Notes under the pieces: generated by a model
Databases searched by the model: none
Seen by the model: the letters and a program-made list of their open reading frames with translations, nothing else
Told to the model about the DNA's origin: nothing
From: Alphaproteobacteria bacterium
GTDB lineage: Bacteria; Pseudomonadota; Alphaproteobacteria; JACAEB01
Assembly: GCA_024236075.1 (NCBI GenBank)
Contig: JACKLE010000003.1
Location: forward strand, 62,001 to 126,000
Direction: 5' to 3'
Length of the DNA: 64,000 bases
Position numbers and translations under genes: made by a program
Part shown: positions 52,064 to 60,487 of the stretch, piece after piece
How positions within the stretch are numbered: the stretch's first letter is position 1
Layout: each line of letters opens with the position of its first letter

Positions 52064-52849
52064 TCAGGAATCGCGGTCCTTGCGGGCCTTCTCGACGAGC
52101 TCCTTCACGTGCTCCTCGTCCCAGCCGACGACGAGCTCGCCGTTGACGAGGAAGGACGGCGTGCCGTTGACGCCCAGGGCCCCCGCGATGTGGTGGAAGG
52201 ACTGTATCGCGGCGTCGACCTCGGGATCGGCCATGTCCTTCTTGAGCTTCTCGACGTCGAGGCCCACGGTCTTCGCGATCTTCTCGATGCGCTCGTCGTT
52301 GAGGCGCCCCTCGGCGCGCATGAGCGCCTGATGCATCTCGAGATACTTGCCCTGGCGCTCGGCCGCGAGCGCGGCCCGCGAGGCGACCGAGGATTCCTCG
52401 ACCAGGATCGGGAACTCGGCGAACACCATGTGGATGTCCTTCGAGTCCTTGAGCATGGCGAGCACGGGGTCGAGGGCGCGCTTGCAGTAGCCGCAATGGT
52501 AGTCGAAGAACTCGACGATGGTGATCGGCGCATCGTCCGGGCCCTGCGCGTGGACGCCCGGCACCTTGGCGAGTTCGCTCACGGCTTCGGCGGTGAGCTT
52601 CGTCTGATAGGCGTCGACGGCGGCGTGCAGCACGTCGGGATGCTCGACGAGATAGCCGACGAGCGCGTCCTTGTCGCCGGCATAGGGCGCGTTGGGATCG
52701 GGCGCTTCCGGCGCGGCCGCGACCGCCTCGGCGGCGGAAGGCGCGTCCGCGGCCTGGGCCGTGCTTTCGGGGCCGGCTTCCGAGCAGGCGGGCAGGATCG
52801 TTGCGGCGGCAAGCGCCAGCGCGGCGGCGAAAGGCGTCACGGGTCTCAT
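52064..52849 (-). CDS. DsbA-family thiol-disulfide oxidoreductase, predicted lipoprotein
   Basis: This 261-residue protein has a lipoprotein signal with lipobox LPAC (Cys22). An Ala/Pro-rich linker (about 25-60) is followed by a thioredoxin-fold DSBA domain (about 90-255) with the active site DYHCGYCKRA and the cis-Pro loop NGTPSFLVNG. The CGYC pair and domain type resemble ScsC/BdbD-like oxidases or isomerases. ATG 52849 has AGGAG 12 bp upstream. Confidence 0.9.
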   Translation of the reverse strand: MRPVTPFAAALALAAATILPACSEAGPESTAQAADAPSAAEAVAAAPEAPDPNAPYAGDKDALVGYLVEHPDVLHAAVDAYQTKLTAEAVSELAKVPGVHAQGPDDAPITIVEFFDYHCGYCKRALDPVLAMLKDSKDIHMVFAEFPILVEESSVASRAALAAERQGKYLEMHQALMRAEGRLNDERIEKIAKTVGLDVEKLKKDMADPEVDAAIQSFHHIAGALGVNGTPSFLVNGELVVGWDEEHVKELVEKARKDRDS

Positions 52850-52949
52850 CGTCTCAAGGCTCCTGTCCTGGGGCCGCGGCGCCATGCTCCGGCCCGTCCG
52901 CGACAATGTCGGCTCTCGATGCAAAAGGCCAGCCTCGCCGGCGCGGGAG

Positions 52950-54398
52950 TCAGGGGCCGGACTCGGGGAGCAGGTTCTCGTCGCGGTCCCGCCGCTGGCC
53001 GGCGGCGCCGCGCACGGCGTTGACGATGTCGTTGGCGCGGTTGTAGGGGACCGACCCCACGGGAAGGTCCCGCAGGGCCCGCTGGGCGAACTGGCCCGCC
53101 TCGCGGGCCTGGCCCGAATAGTAGAAGCGCTCGGCGGTGGCGAGGGCGGCCATCGGCTCGTCGCCCTCATAGGCATAGGCGATCGCGAGCTGGCGCCAGG
53201 CGAAGGGGTTGTCGGGCTCGCCCTTCATCGCCTCCTGCAGCGTCCCGCGCGCCTCGGCGACGAGGGCGGGCGTGAGGCGCTGGTCCTCGAGCCCGAGGAT
53301 GGCCTGGCCCAGATTGACGTGCAGGAGCGGCTCGTTCGGCGCGAGCCGGACCGCCTCGCGATGAAAGGGGATCGCCTCCGCGATACGCCCGTTCTCGAAC
53401 AGGATCTGGCCCTTGAGCTCCTGGTAGAAGGGGTCCTTCGGATCGGCGGCGATGAGCGCGTCGACCTCCTTCAAGGCCGCCGGCAAATCGGGGATGCGGT
53501 AATAGGCGATGGCGCGCGCATAGTGCGCGGGCTCGCTCTTGTCCGTGAGCGGATAGCGCTGGAGCACGAGATCCTGGCGCTCCAGGAAGCCGCGCAGCTT
53601 CGCCTTGGCGAGCGCGAAGCGCGCGACGAATTCCGGCCGGTCCTTCGTCTCGTAGTTCGGCGACTGCTTGACGATGTAGTCGAGCGCCGCGATCCGGTCC
53701 GAGGAGAGCGGGTGGGTGCGCACGTAGGGGTCCTGCGTGCGCCCGCTCAGGACCTCCTGGTCGCGGAAGCGGTCGAAGAAGGCGAGGATCCCGCGCCCCG
53801 ACTGGCCAGTCGCGTCGAGAAACTTCACCGCCGCCTGGTCGGCCGCCGATTCCTGGCCGCGGCTGTAGGCGAGGACGGAACGCTGAGCGATGGTCTGGGA
53901 GCCCACCATGATGGCGGTGCCGACGTCCGGCGCCCCCGCCGCCGCGGCCGCTATGCCGGCGATCATGCTGATGAGGAGGGGCACCGTCGCGCCGCTCATG
54001 GCCTCCGAGCTGCGCACGAGGTGGCCGCCCGAGATGTGGCCGGTCTCGTGGGCGACGACCCCGATGAGCTCGTTCGGCGTCTCGGCCGCGAGGATGAGGC
54101 CGGTGTGCAGGAAGATGTTCTGCCCGTTCGCGACGAAGGCGTTCAGGGACGGGTCGTTGAGGATGTAGAAATTGACCGCCTTGGGGTCGAGGCCGGCCGC
54201 CCGCAGGATGGGGTCGCACATGTCGTGGAGAAGATGCTCGATCTCCGCGTCGCGAATGCCCGAAATGGCCGCCGCCGGCCGGGGCGCGAGCAGGACGAGC
54301 CCGGCGACGAGCGCGAGGACGAGCCTGAGCGCGGGTCCGAGGACGGGCGCCCGTGCGCCTTTCGGCGGCCTGGGGACGGGGCATGCGCGGTCTGTCAT
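52950..54398 (-). CDS. M48 metalloprotease with TPR domain (BepA-like)
   Basis: This 482-residue exported protein has a signal peptide (about 20-46), an M48 zinc protease domain with VVAHETGHISGGH (HExxH) and the third ligand in SRGQESAADQAAVKF, and C-terminal TPR repeats (about 285-430). This architecture matches BepA/YfgC, which clears misassembled LptD and other outer-membrane proteins. It lies 100 bp upstream of the DsbA gene on the same strand; both could serve envelope quality control. Confidence 0.92.
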   Translation of the reverse strand: MTDRACPVPRPPKGARAPVLGPALRLVLALVAGLVLLAPRPAAAISGIRDAEIEHLLHDMCDPILRAAGLDPKAVNFYILNDPSLNAFVANGQNIFLHTGLILAAETPNELIGVVAHETGHISGGHLVRSSEAMSGATVPLLISMIAGIAAAAAGAPDVGTAIMVGSQTIAQRSVLAYSRGQESAADQAAVKFLDATGQSGRGILAFFDRFRDQEVLSGRTQDPYVRTHPLSSDRIAALDYIVKQSPNYETKDRPEFVARFALAKAKLRGFLERQDLVLQRYPLTDKSEPAHYARAIAYYRIPDLPAALKEVDALIAADPKDPFYQELKGQILFENGRIAEAIPFHREAVRLAPNEPLLHVNLGQAILGLEDQRLTPALVAEARGTLQEAMKGEPDNPFAWRQLAIAYAYEGDEPMAALATAERFYYSGQAREAGQFAQRALRDLPVGSVPYNRANDIVNAVRGAAGQRRDRDENLLPESGP

Positions 54399-54515
54399 GG
54401 GCCGGAGCCTCGCTCTGGGTCGTGTCAAAATCATGATGGGCGCAAGGGGCGGCCCCGCGCGGAACACGTGCTAGCTTAGCCGTCTCGTGCGTCTCGGTGC
54501 AGGTGGGGAAGGCAC

Positions 54516-55934
54516 ATGATCGGCTTGCGGGACGGCTGGAGGCTCGCGATCGGCTCCGCGCTGGCGGCGGCGCTGCTCGGCCTTGCGGCCTGCGGCGGGG
54601 GCGCCTCGGCGCCCGAGGCCGCGAGCCTGCCCCCTCCGGGGCCCGATTCGCGTGTCGGGGATTTCCGGGGCGTCGCCGCCGTCATCGCCGACGAGCCGCA
54701 GGCGGCCGCCGTCGGCCGCAGCGTGCTCGAGCAGGGCGGAAACGTCGCCGACGCGGCCACCGCGCTCTACTTCGCGCTGAGCGTCACCCATCCGGCCGCC
54801 GCGAGCCTCGGCGGCGGAGGCATCTGCCTCTACCGGGAGGCCGCCGGCAGATCGGCGGAGAGCTACGATTTCCTCGTGCGCGAGGCGCGGGCGGGCGGGT
54901 CGATCGGTCTTCCGGGAAACGTGGCCGGCTTCGGCCTCCTGCACGAGCGCCATGGCCGCCTGCCGTGGAAGGCGCTTCTCGTGCCCGCCATGGGCCTTGC
55001 CGAAAGCGGGGCGGACGTCTCTCCGACGCTGGCGCGGCGGCTCGCCGGCGCGGCGGGCCGCATCGCGGCGAGCCCGACGCTCGCGACCCGCTTTCGCGCG
55101 TCCGACGGCAAGGTGCTCGCGGCCGGGAACCGGCTCTACCAGCCCGAGCTCGCGATCACCCTGAGCTTCATCCGCGAAGGCGGCGCGGCGGCCTTCTACA
55201 AGGGCATCCTCGCGCACAGCATCGCCGAGGCCGTGCAGCAGCTCGACGGCGCCGTGCGGTTCGACGATCTCGCCTCCTACGAGGTGGGCCTCGCGCCGGC
55301 CCAGGGCACCGACGGCGCGGCGCGCGCGCTCTACGCGCCCTCGCAGCGCACCGGGGCCGGCATTCTCCACGCCGCGGTGACGAACCGCACGCTCGCGCAG
55401 TCGCGGGGCGTTCTGCCGACCGGGCTCGGCCTCGTCGACAGCGTCGAGGCCGAGCTCTCGACGCGCGGCGCGCCCAAGCTGCCGCGCGATGTCGGCTCGA
55501 CCGTCTTTCTCGTCGCCGACGCGAAGGGCGAGGCGGTCGCCTGCGCGCTGACGATGGGCGTTCCCTTCGGGGCGGGTCTCGCGGTGCCCCAGCTCGGCAT
55601 CGTGCTCCCGCCCTCGCCGGACGGCACGGCCGGGCTCGCGAGCGCGCTCCTCGCGCCCGTCATCGTCGCCGATCCCAAGGGAGGCGACCTCTACGGCGTC
55701 GCGGTCGGCGCCGGCGGGTCCTGGGGGATCGCCTCCGCGCTCGAGGCCGGCCTCGCGGCGAGCACGGCGAACGGCATGGGCATCGCGCAGATCGCGCTCG
55801 GCGGGCTCGCCTCCGAGACCGCGCCGGTCGACGTCCTCCTCTGTCCGGGCGGCATCATGGCGGCGCCGGAGACCTGCCGCTTCGGCGCCTTCGCGCCCGA
55901 CGGCGTGGCGCTCGCCGTGCAGGCGGCGCCGTGA
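54516..55934 (+). CDS. Divergent gamma-glutamyltransferase-like lipoprotein
   Basis: This 472-residue lipoprotein (lipobox LAAC, Cys26) resembles gamma-glutamyltranspeptidase but is about 100 residues shorter. The early GGT block EQGGNVADAATALYFALSV and GGGGICL are clear. At the autocleavage site, where GGTs have a nucleophilic Thr (TTHxSVxD), this protein has S328-T329 in VGSTVFLVAD. The C-terminal substrate loop is reduced. It may use Ser, or be inactive. It overlaps the following aminotransferase by 4 bp (GTGA). Confidence 0.8.
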   Translation: MIGLRDGWRLAIGSALAAALLGLAACGGGASAPEAASLPPPGPDSRVGDFRGVAAVIADEPQAAAVGRSVLEQGGNVADAATALYFALSVTHPAAASLGGGGICLYREAAGRSAESYDFLVREARAGGSIGLPGNVAGFGLLHERHGRLPWKALLVPAMGLAESGADVSPTLARRLAGAAGRIAASPTLATRFRASDGKVLAAGNRLYQPELAITLSFIREGGAAAFYKGILAHSIAEAVQQLDGAVRFDDLASYEVGLAPAQGTDGAARALYAPSQRTGAGILHAAVTNRTLAQSRGVLPTGLGLVDSVEAELSTRGAPKLPRDVGSTVFLVADAKGEAVACALTMGVPFGAGLAVPQLGIVLPPSPDGTAGLASALLAPVIVADPKGGDLYGVAVGAGGSWGIASALEAGLAASTANGMGIAQIALGGLASETAPVDVLLCPGGIMAAPETCRFGAFAPDGVALAVQAAP

Positions 55935-57106
55935 CGCGCCGGCCCGGCCCGTCGCGGCGCAGCGACGTCGCCGCCTTCCACGCCATGGACGTCATGGCCC
56001 GCGCGAACGCCCTCGCCGCGGGGGGGCGCGACCTCGTGCGCATGGAGGTCGGCCAGCCCGGCGAGGGGCCCGCGCCGAGCGTCGCCGCCGCCGTCGCCGA
56101 GGCCCTGCGCAGCGCGCCGCTCGGCTATACCGAGGCTCTGGGGCTTCCCTCCTTGCGCGCCGGGCTCGCGGGCCTCTATCGCCGCCGCTACGGCGTCGAG
56201 GTCGATCCCCGGCGGATCGTCGTGACGACGGGCTCCTCGGGCGGCTTCGTGCTGGCCTTCCTCGCGGCTTTCGAGGCGGGGGAGCGCATCGTGCTCGGCG
56301 CGCCGGGCTATCCACCTTACGTCTCGATCCTCGAGGCCCTGGGCCTCGAGCCCGTCGTCGTCGCTCTCGATCCGGCGCGAGGCTACCGCCTGACGGCGAG
56401 CGAGCTCAAGGGCGCCGGCCCGGCGGCGGGCCTCCTCGTCGCGAGCCCGGCCAATCCGACGGGCACGGTGCTTTCGCGCGAGACACTCGAGGGCCTTGCG
56501 CGGGAGGCCGAGGCGCGGGGCATGACCTTCGTCAGCGACGAGATCTATCACGGCCTCGTCTACGGGGCGCCCGCGCACAGCCTCCTCGAGTTCACGCAGG
56601 ACTGCATCGTCGTCTCGAGCTTCTCGAAATATCAGGGGCTCACGGGCTGGCGCGTGGGCTGGCTCGTGGTGCCCGAGCGCCTCGTGCGCGCCGTCGAGCG
56701 CCTCGCGCAGAGCCTCTACATCTCGCCGCCGACCGTCTCGCAGCACGCCGCGCTCGCCGCGCTCGAGCCGCAGGCCGAGTCCGCGTTCGACGCGCGCGTC
56801 GCCGCCTATGCCGCCAGCCGCGCGGCGCTCCTCGAGGCTCTGCCGCGCGCGGGCTTCGCCGAGATCTCCCCCGCCGAGGGCGCCTTCTACGTCTATGCGC
56901 GCATCCCGGAGGATGCACCGGACGCGGACGAATTCGCCCGCCGGCTCATGGAGGAGGCGGGCGTCGTCGCGACGCCCGGCTTCGATTTCGACCGCGCGCG
57001 CGGCACACGGACGATGCGCTTCTCCTATTGCGGCCCGCCGGACCGGATGGCGGAGGGCGCGCGGCGGCTCTTGGCGTGGCGGGGCAAACGATCCGTCGCA
57101 TCTTGA
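55931..57106 (+). CDS. Class I/II PLP-dependent aminotransferase
   Basis: This 391-residue fold-type I aminotransferase shows VRMEVGQPGEG near the start, VTTGSSGGFVLAF as cofactor-phosphate region, SPANPTGTVLS with the conserved Asn, SDEIYHGLVY, and the PLP-binding Lys in SSFSKYQGLTGWRVGW. Specificity is not readable; aspartate- or aromatic-type enzymes share these motifs. The start is GTG, coupled to the GGT-like gene. Confidence 0.92.
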   Translation: MTRRPGPSRRSDVAAFHAMDVMARANALAAGGRDLVRMEVGQPGEGPAPSVAAAVAEALRSAPLGYTEALGLPSLRAGLAGLYRRRYGVEVDPRRIVVTTGSSGGFVLAFLAAFEAGERIVLGAPGYPPYVSILEALGLEPVVVALDPARGYRLTASELKGAGPAAGLLVASPANPTGTVLSRETLEGLAREAEARGMTFVSDEIYHGLVYGAPAHSLLEFTQDCIVVSSFSKYQGLTGWRVGWLVVPERLVRAVERLAQSLYISPPTVSQHAALAALEPQAESAFDARVAAYAASRAALLEALPRAGFAEISPAEGAFYVYARIPEDAPDADEFARRLMEEAGVVATPGFDFDRARGTRTMRFSYCGPPDRMAEGARRLLAWRGKRSVAS

Positions 57107-57136
57107 TTAAGAAAATGGGAGTTTGAGGAGAGGACC

Positions 57137-57511
57137 ATGTCGGCGCAGCAATGGCTAAAGCGAGGTCTTGCGTTTCTCGGTCTGGCGACGATGAGCGTCG
57201 CGGCGCCTGCGCAGGCCGCAGGCGATGCGCCGCCTCATGTCGAAATCACAATCCATGCGGATGGCCGCCTGCTCGTCGACGGCGTGGCGTCGAGCCTTGA
57301 TGAGCTGGACAAGCGTCTCGCCGAGCTGGCCAGTGCGCATGGCATCGTTTGGTACTACCGGGAGGAATTACCCGGCGTCGAGCCGCCGGCGATCATCCGC
57401 GATGTACTGAGCCTCATCATGAAATACCGCCTTCCGATCAGCTTTTCGAGCAAGCCCGATTTTTCCGACACCATCGACGACAAGGGCGTCTCGCACCCGC
57501 GCAAGAAGTGA
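57137..57511 (+). CDS. Secreted ExbD-like small protein
   Basis: This 124-residue protein has a signal peptide (about 1-27, ending AQA). The mature part resembles the periplasmic domain of ExbD/TolR: VEITIHADGRLLVDGVASSLDELDKRLAEL (here in two parts, VEITIHADGRLLVDG and SLDELDKRLAEL), then IRDVLSLIMKYRLPISFSSK. Unlike ExbD it has no retained membrane anchor and no adjacent exbB. The ribosome site is GAGGAGAGG. The function is unknown. Confidence 0.65.
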   Translation: MSAQQWLKRGLAFLGLATMSVAAPAQAAGDAPPHVEITIHADGRLLVDGVASSLDELDKRLAELASAHGIVWYYREELPGVEPPAIIRDVLSLIMKYRLPISFSSKPDFSDTIDDKGVSHPRKK

Positions 57512-57525
57512 GGCCGCGAAAAGAG

Positions 57526-57555
57526 GGCGGGCGCGCCCTTTCGAGCGCGCCCGCC
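57526..57555 (-). terminator. Intrinsic terminator of hfaA-hfaB
   Basis: GGCGGGCGCGC (57526-57536) and GCGCGCCCGCC (57545-57555) form a perfect 11-bp stem with an 8-nt loop. On the minus strand it is followed by CTCTTTTCG, 42 bp past the hfaB stop. Confidence 0.75.
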
Positions 57556-57596
57556 GTCCCCACCCAGTCCGCAGCGGCCGTTGCCGCGCGGGCCCT

Positions 57597-58619
57597 CTAT
57601 TCCTTCATCGAGCCCTTGAGCTTGGCCTCGCGCACCCAGCGATAGGGCTCGCGGCGCTGCTCGGGGATCGTCTGGATCTCCGTGTCCTTCGCGTCGATGA
57701 CGCCGTCGCCGTTCAGGTCCTCGCCGAGCGGATCGGCGTCGGGACGGGAATGGTCGAGGCAGATGTCGGGGCCGACGCGGTAGAGGCCGGCGATCATCTC
57801 CAGCGTCGCGCGCTCGACGACCGCGCGCACCGCGAGCTGGATGGGCTCGAGCGCCCGCTCGCCGATGCCGATGTCGAAGATGTTGTCGTTGAAGAAGCCG
57901 AAGATGCCGGCCCTGAGCTCGCGGCCGATGATCTGCTTCTGGTAGGAGATGACGTCGACGACCTCGAGCGAGCGCGTGTCGACGAGGCGCAGGTCGAGGC
58001 CCACATTCATCACATAGAGCTTGGCGCCGACATTGCCCTTCAGGTCCTGCGGGTCGATGTCGCCGACGAAGGCGTCGCCGCCGACCGAGCGGATGTTGTA
58101 GTTGAGCTCGGTGATGCCGCCGACGAGGTAATAGTCCGAGCCCGGAATGGAGCCCGCCAGGATGCGGCGGAACGAGCTCGTGTCGAGATCGTCGCCGATG
58201 AGCTTGTTGTTGGCGTATTTGAGCTCCAGCTCGGAGACCGAAGTGTCGAAGCGCTCGACGAGGCGCACGCCCGACTTGGCGAGCGCGGAGATCGCCATGA
58301 GCGAGGCGCCCTGCGTGACCTTGCGGCCGCCTTCGAACTCTTCCTTGCCCGTATAGTCGGCGATGCGGCCGACCGCGATGCGCGGGGCGAGGCGACCGTC
58401 GGCGCGGATGTAGCGCGCCATGCAGCGCAGCGGCTCGGAATAGGGCGTCTCGTTCGTGATGACGGGCGCGTTGCCGATGGGCTGCGTGTACTTGCCGTCC
58501 GACAGGGCGACGGGCGAGATGCAGCCCGAGAGCGAGCCCGCGAGCGCAATGGCCGCAAGCCCGGTGAGGAGACCGCTCTTGCGGAGCGGGCGCGCCTCAA
58601 TCGAGGGAGAGCTTGCCAT
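57597..58619 (-). CDS. hfaB: CsgG-family holdfast anchor lipoprotein HfaB
   Basis: HfaB is an outer-membrane lipoprotein of the curli-secretion CsgG family that exports and anchors holdfast-attachment proteins. The protein has 340 residues. Lipobox LSGC with Cys33. The CsgG domain (about 60-270) includes VGRIADYTGKEEFEGGRKVTQ, YYLVGGITELNYNI and VDTRSLEVVDVISYQKQIIG. Its start at 58619 overlaps the 3' end of hfaA by 23 bp. Confidence 0.85.
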   Translation of the reverse strand: MASSPSIEARPLRKSGLLTGLAAIALAGSLSGCISPVALSDGKYTQPIGNAPVITNETPYSEPLRCMARYIRADGRLAPRIAVGRIADYTGKEEFEGGRKVTQGASLMAISALAKSGVRLVERFDTSVSELELKYANNKLIGDDLDTSSFRRILAGSIPGSDYYLVGGITELNYNIRSVGGDAFVGDIDPQDLKGNVGAKLYVMNVGLDLRLVDTRSLEVVDVISYQKQIIGRELRAGIFGFFNDNIFDIGIGERALEPIQLAVRAVVERATLEMIAGLYRVGPDICLDHSRPDADPLGEDLNGDGVIDAKDTEIQTIPEQRREPYRWVREAKLKGSMKE

Positions 58620-59037
58620 TGAGAACGGCCTCCTGGTTGCCATTGTTGATCTGGGTGGAGTCGACGATGACCGTGTTGAAGGAGCCCTGCGTCACGATCG
58701 AGAGATTGTTGCCGATGGCGGTCGCGCTGGAGTCGAAGGCGGAGCCGACGCCGGCGGAATGGAACTCGCTCAGGGACGAGGAGCGCGAGAAGCTCGCGGA
58801 GGACATGATCCGTCCGTCCACGATCAGACGGTTGCCGTTCTCGTCGCGGGTCGAGCCTTCGATCGGCTGGTTCTCCTCGCCCATGCGAAAGCCGTAGGGC
58901 GTGTTGAACTCGATCGCCGACGAGGCTTCCTGGGCGCGGGCATAGGTGATGCTGCCGAGGCTCGCGCCGGCGCCGAGAAAGGCGCTCAGGACGAAGAGCT
59001 TCAGGGCGGTGCTGGAGCGTGACGCGCGGGCGGACAT
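58597..59037 (-). CDS. hfaA: Holdfast attachment protein HfaA
   Basis: This 146-residue protein has a signal peptide (about 1-32, ending ARA). The C-terminal QGSFNTVIVDSTQINNGNQ is an amyloid-like Gln/Asn motif reminiscent of CsgA/CsgB and of Caulobacter HfaA. The centre is Ser-rich (SSASFSRSSSLSEF). It is co-transcribed with hfaB. In Caulobacter hfaD completes the set; no hfaD is present here before the terminator. Confidence 0.8.
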   Translation of the reverse strand: MSARASRSSTALKLFVLSAFLGAGASLGSITYARAQEASSAIEFNTPYGFRMGEENQPIEGSTRDENGNRLIVDGRIMSSASFSRSSSLSEFHSAGVGSAFDSSATAIGNNLSIVTQGSFNTVIVDSTQINNGNQEAVLNGKLSLD

Positions 59038-59323
59038 CGCAGGCGGCTCTCTTGGGTTAACGAATGCTTGTCTTCGAGGGGGCAATTGCAACCGATGTGC
59101 CATGGGCGCGCGCGGGAGCGCGCGCCCCGAAATGGCGCAGGTCGGGAGAGCGGGGAGAAGGGGGCGGGCGCCTGCGACAGGCCGCGCGCGCGCGGTGTTC
59201 CAATCAGGCACGCCCTGTGGTCCCATGGGGCGCGCCGCGCGAGTGCCAGGGTGCGGGCGTGGCGAAGGCGAGGGCCGTGAAGCCGGTGACACAAGGCCTG
59301 GCCATGCGTGGCGGGGGAAGAAG

Positions 59324-60049
59324 ATGAAGTCCTATTCCTCGGGCGAAGGGGGCTCGCCCTACCGGCTCGTGCCGCAGCCCATCATCAATGCGCCCGCCGT
59401 CGTCGCGGCGCTTCTCTTCCTGATGGCGGGCGTCCATCTCGCGACGCTGCTTCTCAAACCGCAGCTCCGGGAAGGCGTCTACGCGCTCTTCGGCTTCGTG
59501 CCGGTCTCCCTCAGCTCCATCGCCAAGATTCCGGCGGGCGATCAGGCGATCGTCCTGTCGACGCTCGTCACCCACACCTTTCTGCACGCGAACTTTCTTC
59601 ATCTCGCGGTGAACGGGATGTGGTTCCTCGCCTTCGGCTCCTTCATGGCCCGGCGGCAGGGGGTGCCGGCCTTTCTCGCCTTCTACTTCCTGTGCGGCGT
59701 CGCCGGGGCGCTCAGCCATTTCGCCCTGGACCCCATGTCCGCGGTGCCGGTCGTGGGGGCCTCGGGCGCGATCTCGGGCCTCATGGGCGGCGCGGCGCGG
59801 CTCATCTTCTCGCCCGGCGTCCGCGTCTTCGGCACGGACGCGCTCGTGACGCAGGTCGCGCCCCTGACCGACAGGCGCGTCCTCGGCTTTGCCGGGGTGT
59901 GGACGGCCGTCAACGTCCTCTTCGGGGTGGCGGGCGGCTTCGGCATGGCGGGCGAGGGGACGACCATCGCCTGGCTCGCCCATCTCGGCGGCTTCTATTG
60001 CGGGCTCCTCACCGTCCCCCTCTTTCTGCGGCGCACCGTCGTCCTTTGA
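59324..60049 (+). CDS. Rhomboid family intramembrane serine protease
   Basis: This 241-residue protein has six or so transmembrane helices. The catalytic Ser147 lies in VVGASGAISGLMG and the catalytic His220 in WLAHLGGFYCG. The HANFLHLAVNGMWF segment supplies the conserved His/Asn that stabilises the intermediate. ATG 59324 has GGGGGAAG upstream. It is divergent from hfaA across 286 bp. Confidence 0.94.
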   Translation: MKSYSSGEGGSPYRLVPQPIINAPAVVAALLFLMAGVHLATLLLKPQLREGVYALFGFVPVSLSSIAKIPAGDQAIVLSTLVTHTFLHANFLHLAVNGMWFLAFGSFMARRQGVPAFLAFYFLCGVAGALSHFALDPMSAVPVVGASGAISGLMGGAARLIFSPGVRVFGTDALVTQVAPLTDRRVLGFAGVWTAVNVLFGVAGGFGMAGEGTTIAWLAHLGGFYCGLLTVPLFLRRTVVL

Positions 60050-60074
60050 CGCCGAGGGGTCAAAAGCCCCGAGG

Positions 60075-60093
60075 ACTCGCCTATATAGCGAGT
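60075..60093 (+). promoter_or_regulatory. TATATA core flanked by an inverted repeat
   Basis: ACTCGC-ctatata-GCGAGT: 6-bp arms around a -10-like TATATA, 36 bp before the DUF4389 gene. This may be a promoter whose -10 lies inside an operator. Confidence 0.45.
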
Positions 60094-60129
60094 GGCGGCC
60101 GGCGCGGCGGCGTGACCGAGGAGGATTTG

Positions 60130-60471
60130 ATGAGCGAAAGCGACGGCTTTTCGGGCAATGGCGGGGGCGAGCCCGGTCCCGTGCCGCCTCACGAGGACGG
60201 CCGGGACGTCTGGGGCAAGGTCTTTCCGCGCCTCCTCTTCATGATCGGCTTCGGCTTCGTGCTCTATTTCTCGCTCTGGGTGGTGAGCGCGATCGCGCTC
60301 TTCCAGCTCATCGTCATCCTGGTGAACAAGGACGAGAACCCCGATCTCGCGCGCTTCGCCAAGAGCCTCGCGACCTATCTCTGGGAGGTCGTCGCCTATG
60401 TGACCTGGGTGCGCGAGGAGCGCCCGTTCCCCTTCGGCGCCTGGCCGCAGCCCGAGGATCGCGTCCCCTGA
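60130..60471 (+). CDS. DUF4389 membrane protein
   Basis: This 113-residue protein has a cytosolic Gly/Pro-rich start, then one long or two short hydrophobic segments (about 32-65) LLFMIGFGFVLYFSLWVVSA, and a conserved tail RFAKSLATYLWEVVAYVTWV with the ending ERPFPFGAWP typical of DUF4389. The function is unknown. The ribosome site is GAGGAGG. It is convergent with the GDYXXLXY gene. Confidence 0.85.
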   Translation: MSESDGFSGNGGGEPGPVPPHEDGRDVWGKVFPRLLFMIGFGFVLYFSLWVVSAIALFQLIVILVNKDENPDLARFAKSLATYLWEVVAYVTWVREERPFPFGAWPQPEDRVP

Positions 60472-60487
60472 CCGGCGCCGGCCGCGC

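Noticed and set aside
59056..59061. CtrA binding site upstream of hfaA (GTTAAC)
   Set aside because: Only one TTAAC half-site is present; the second half at the right spacing is poor (ACAA), so it cannot be distinguished from chance.
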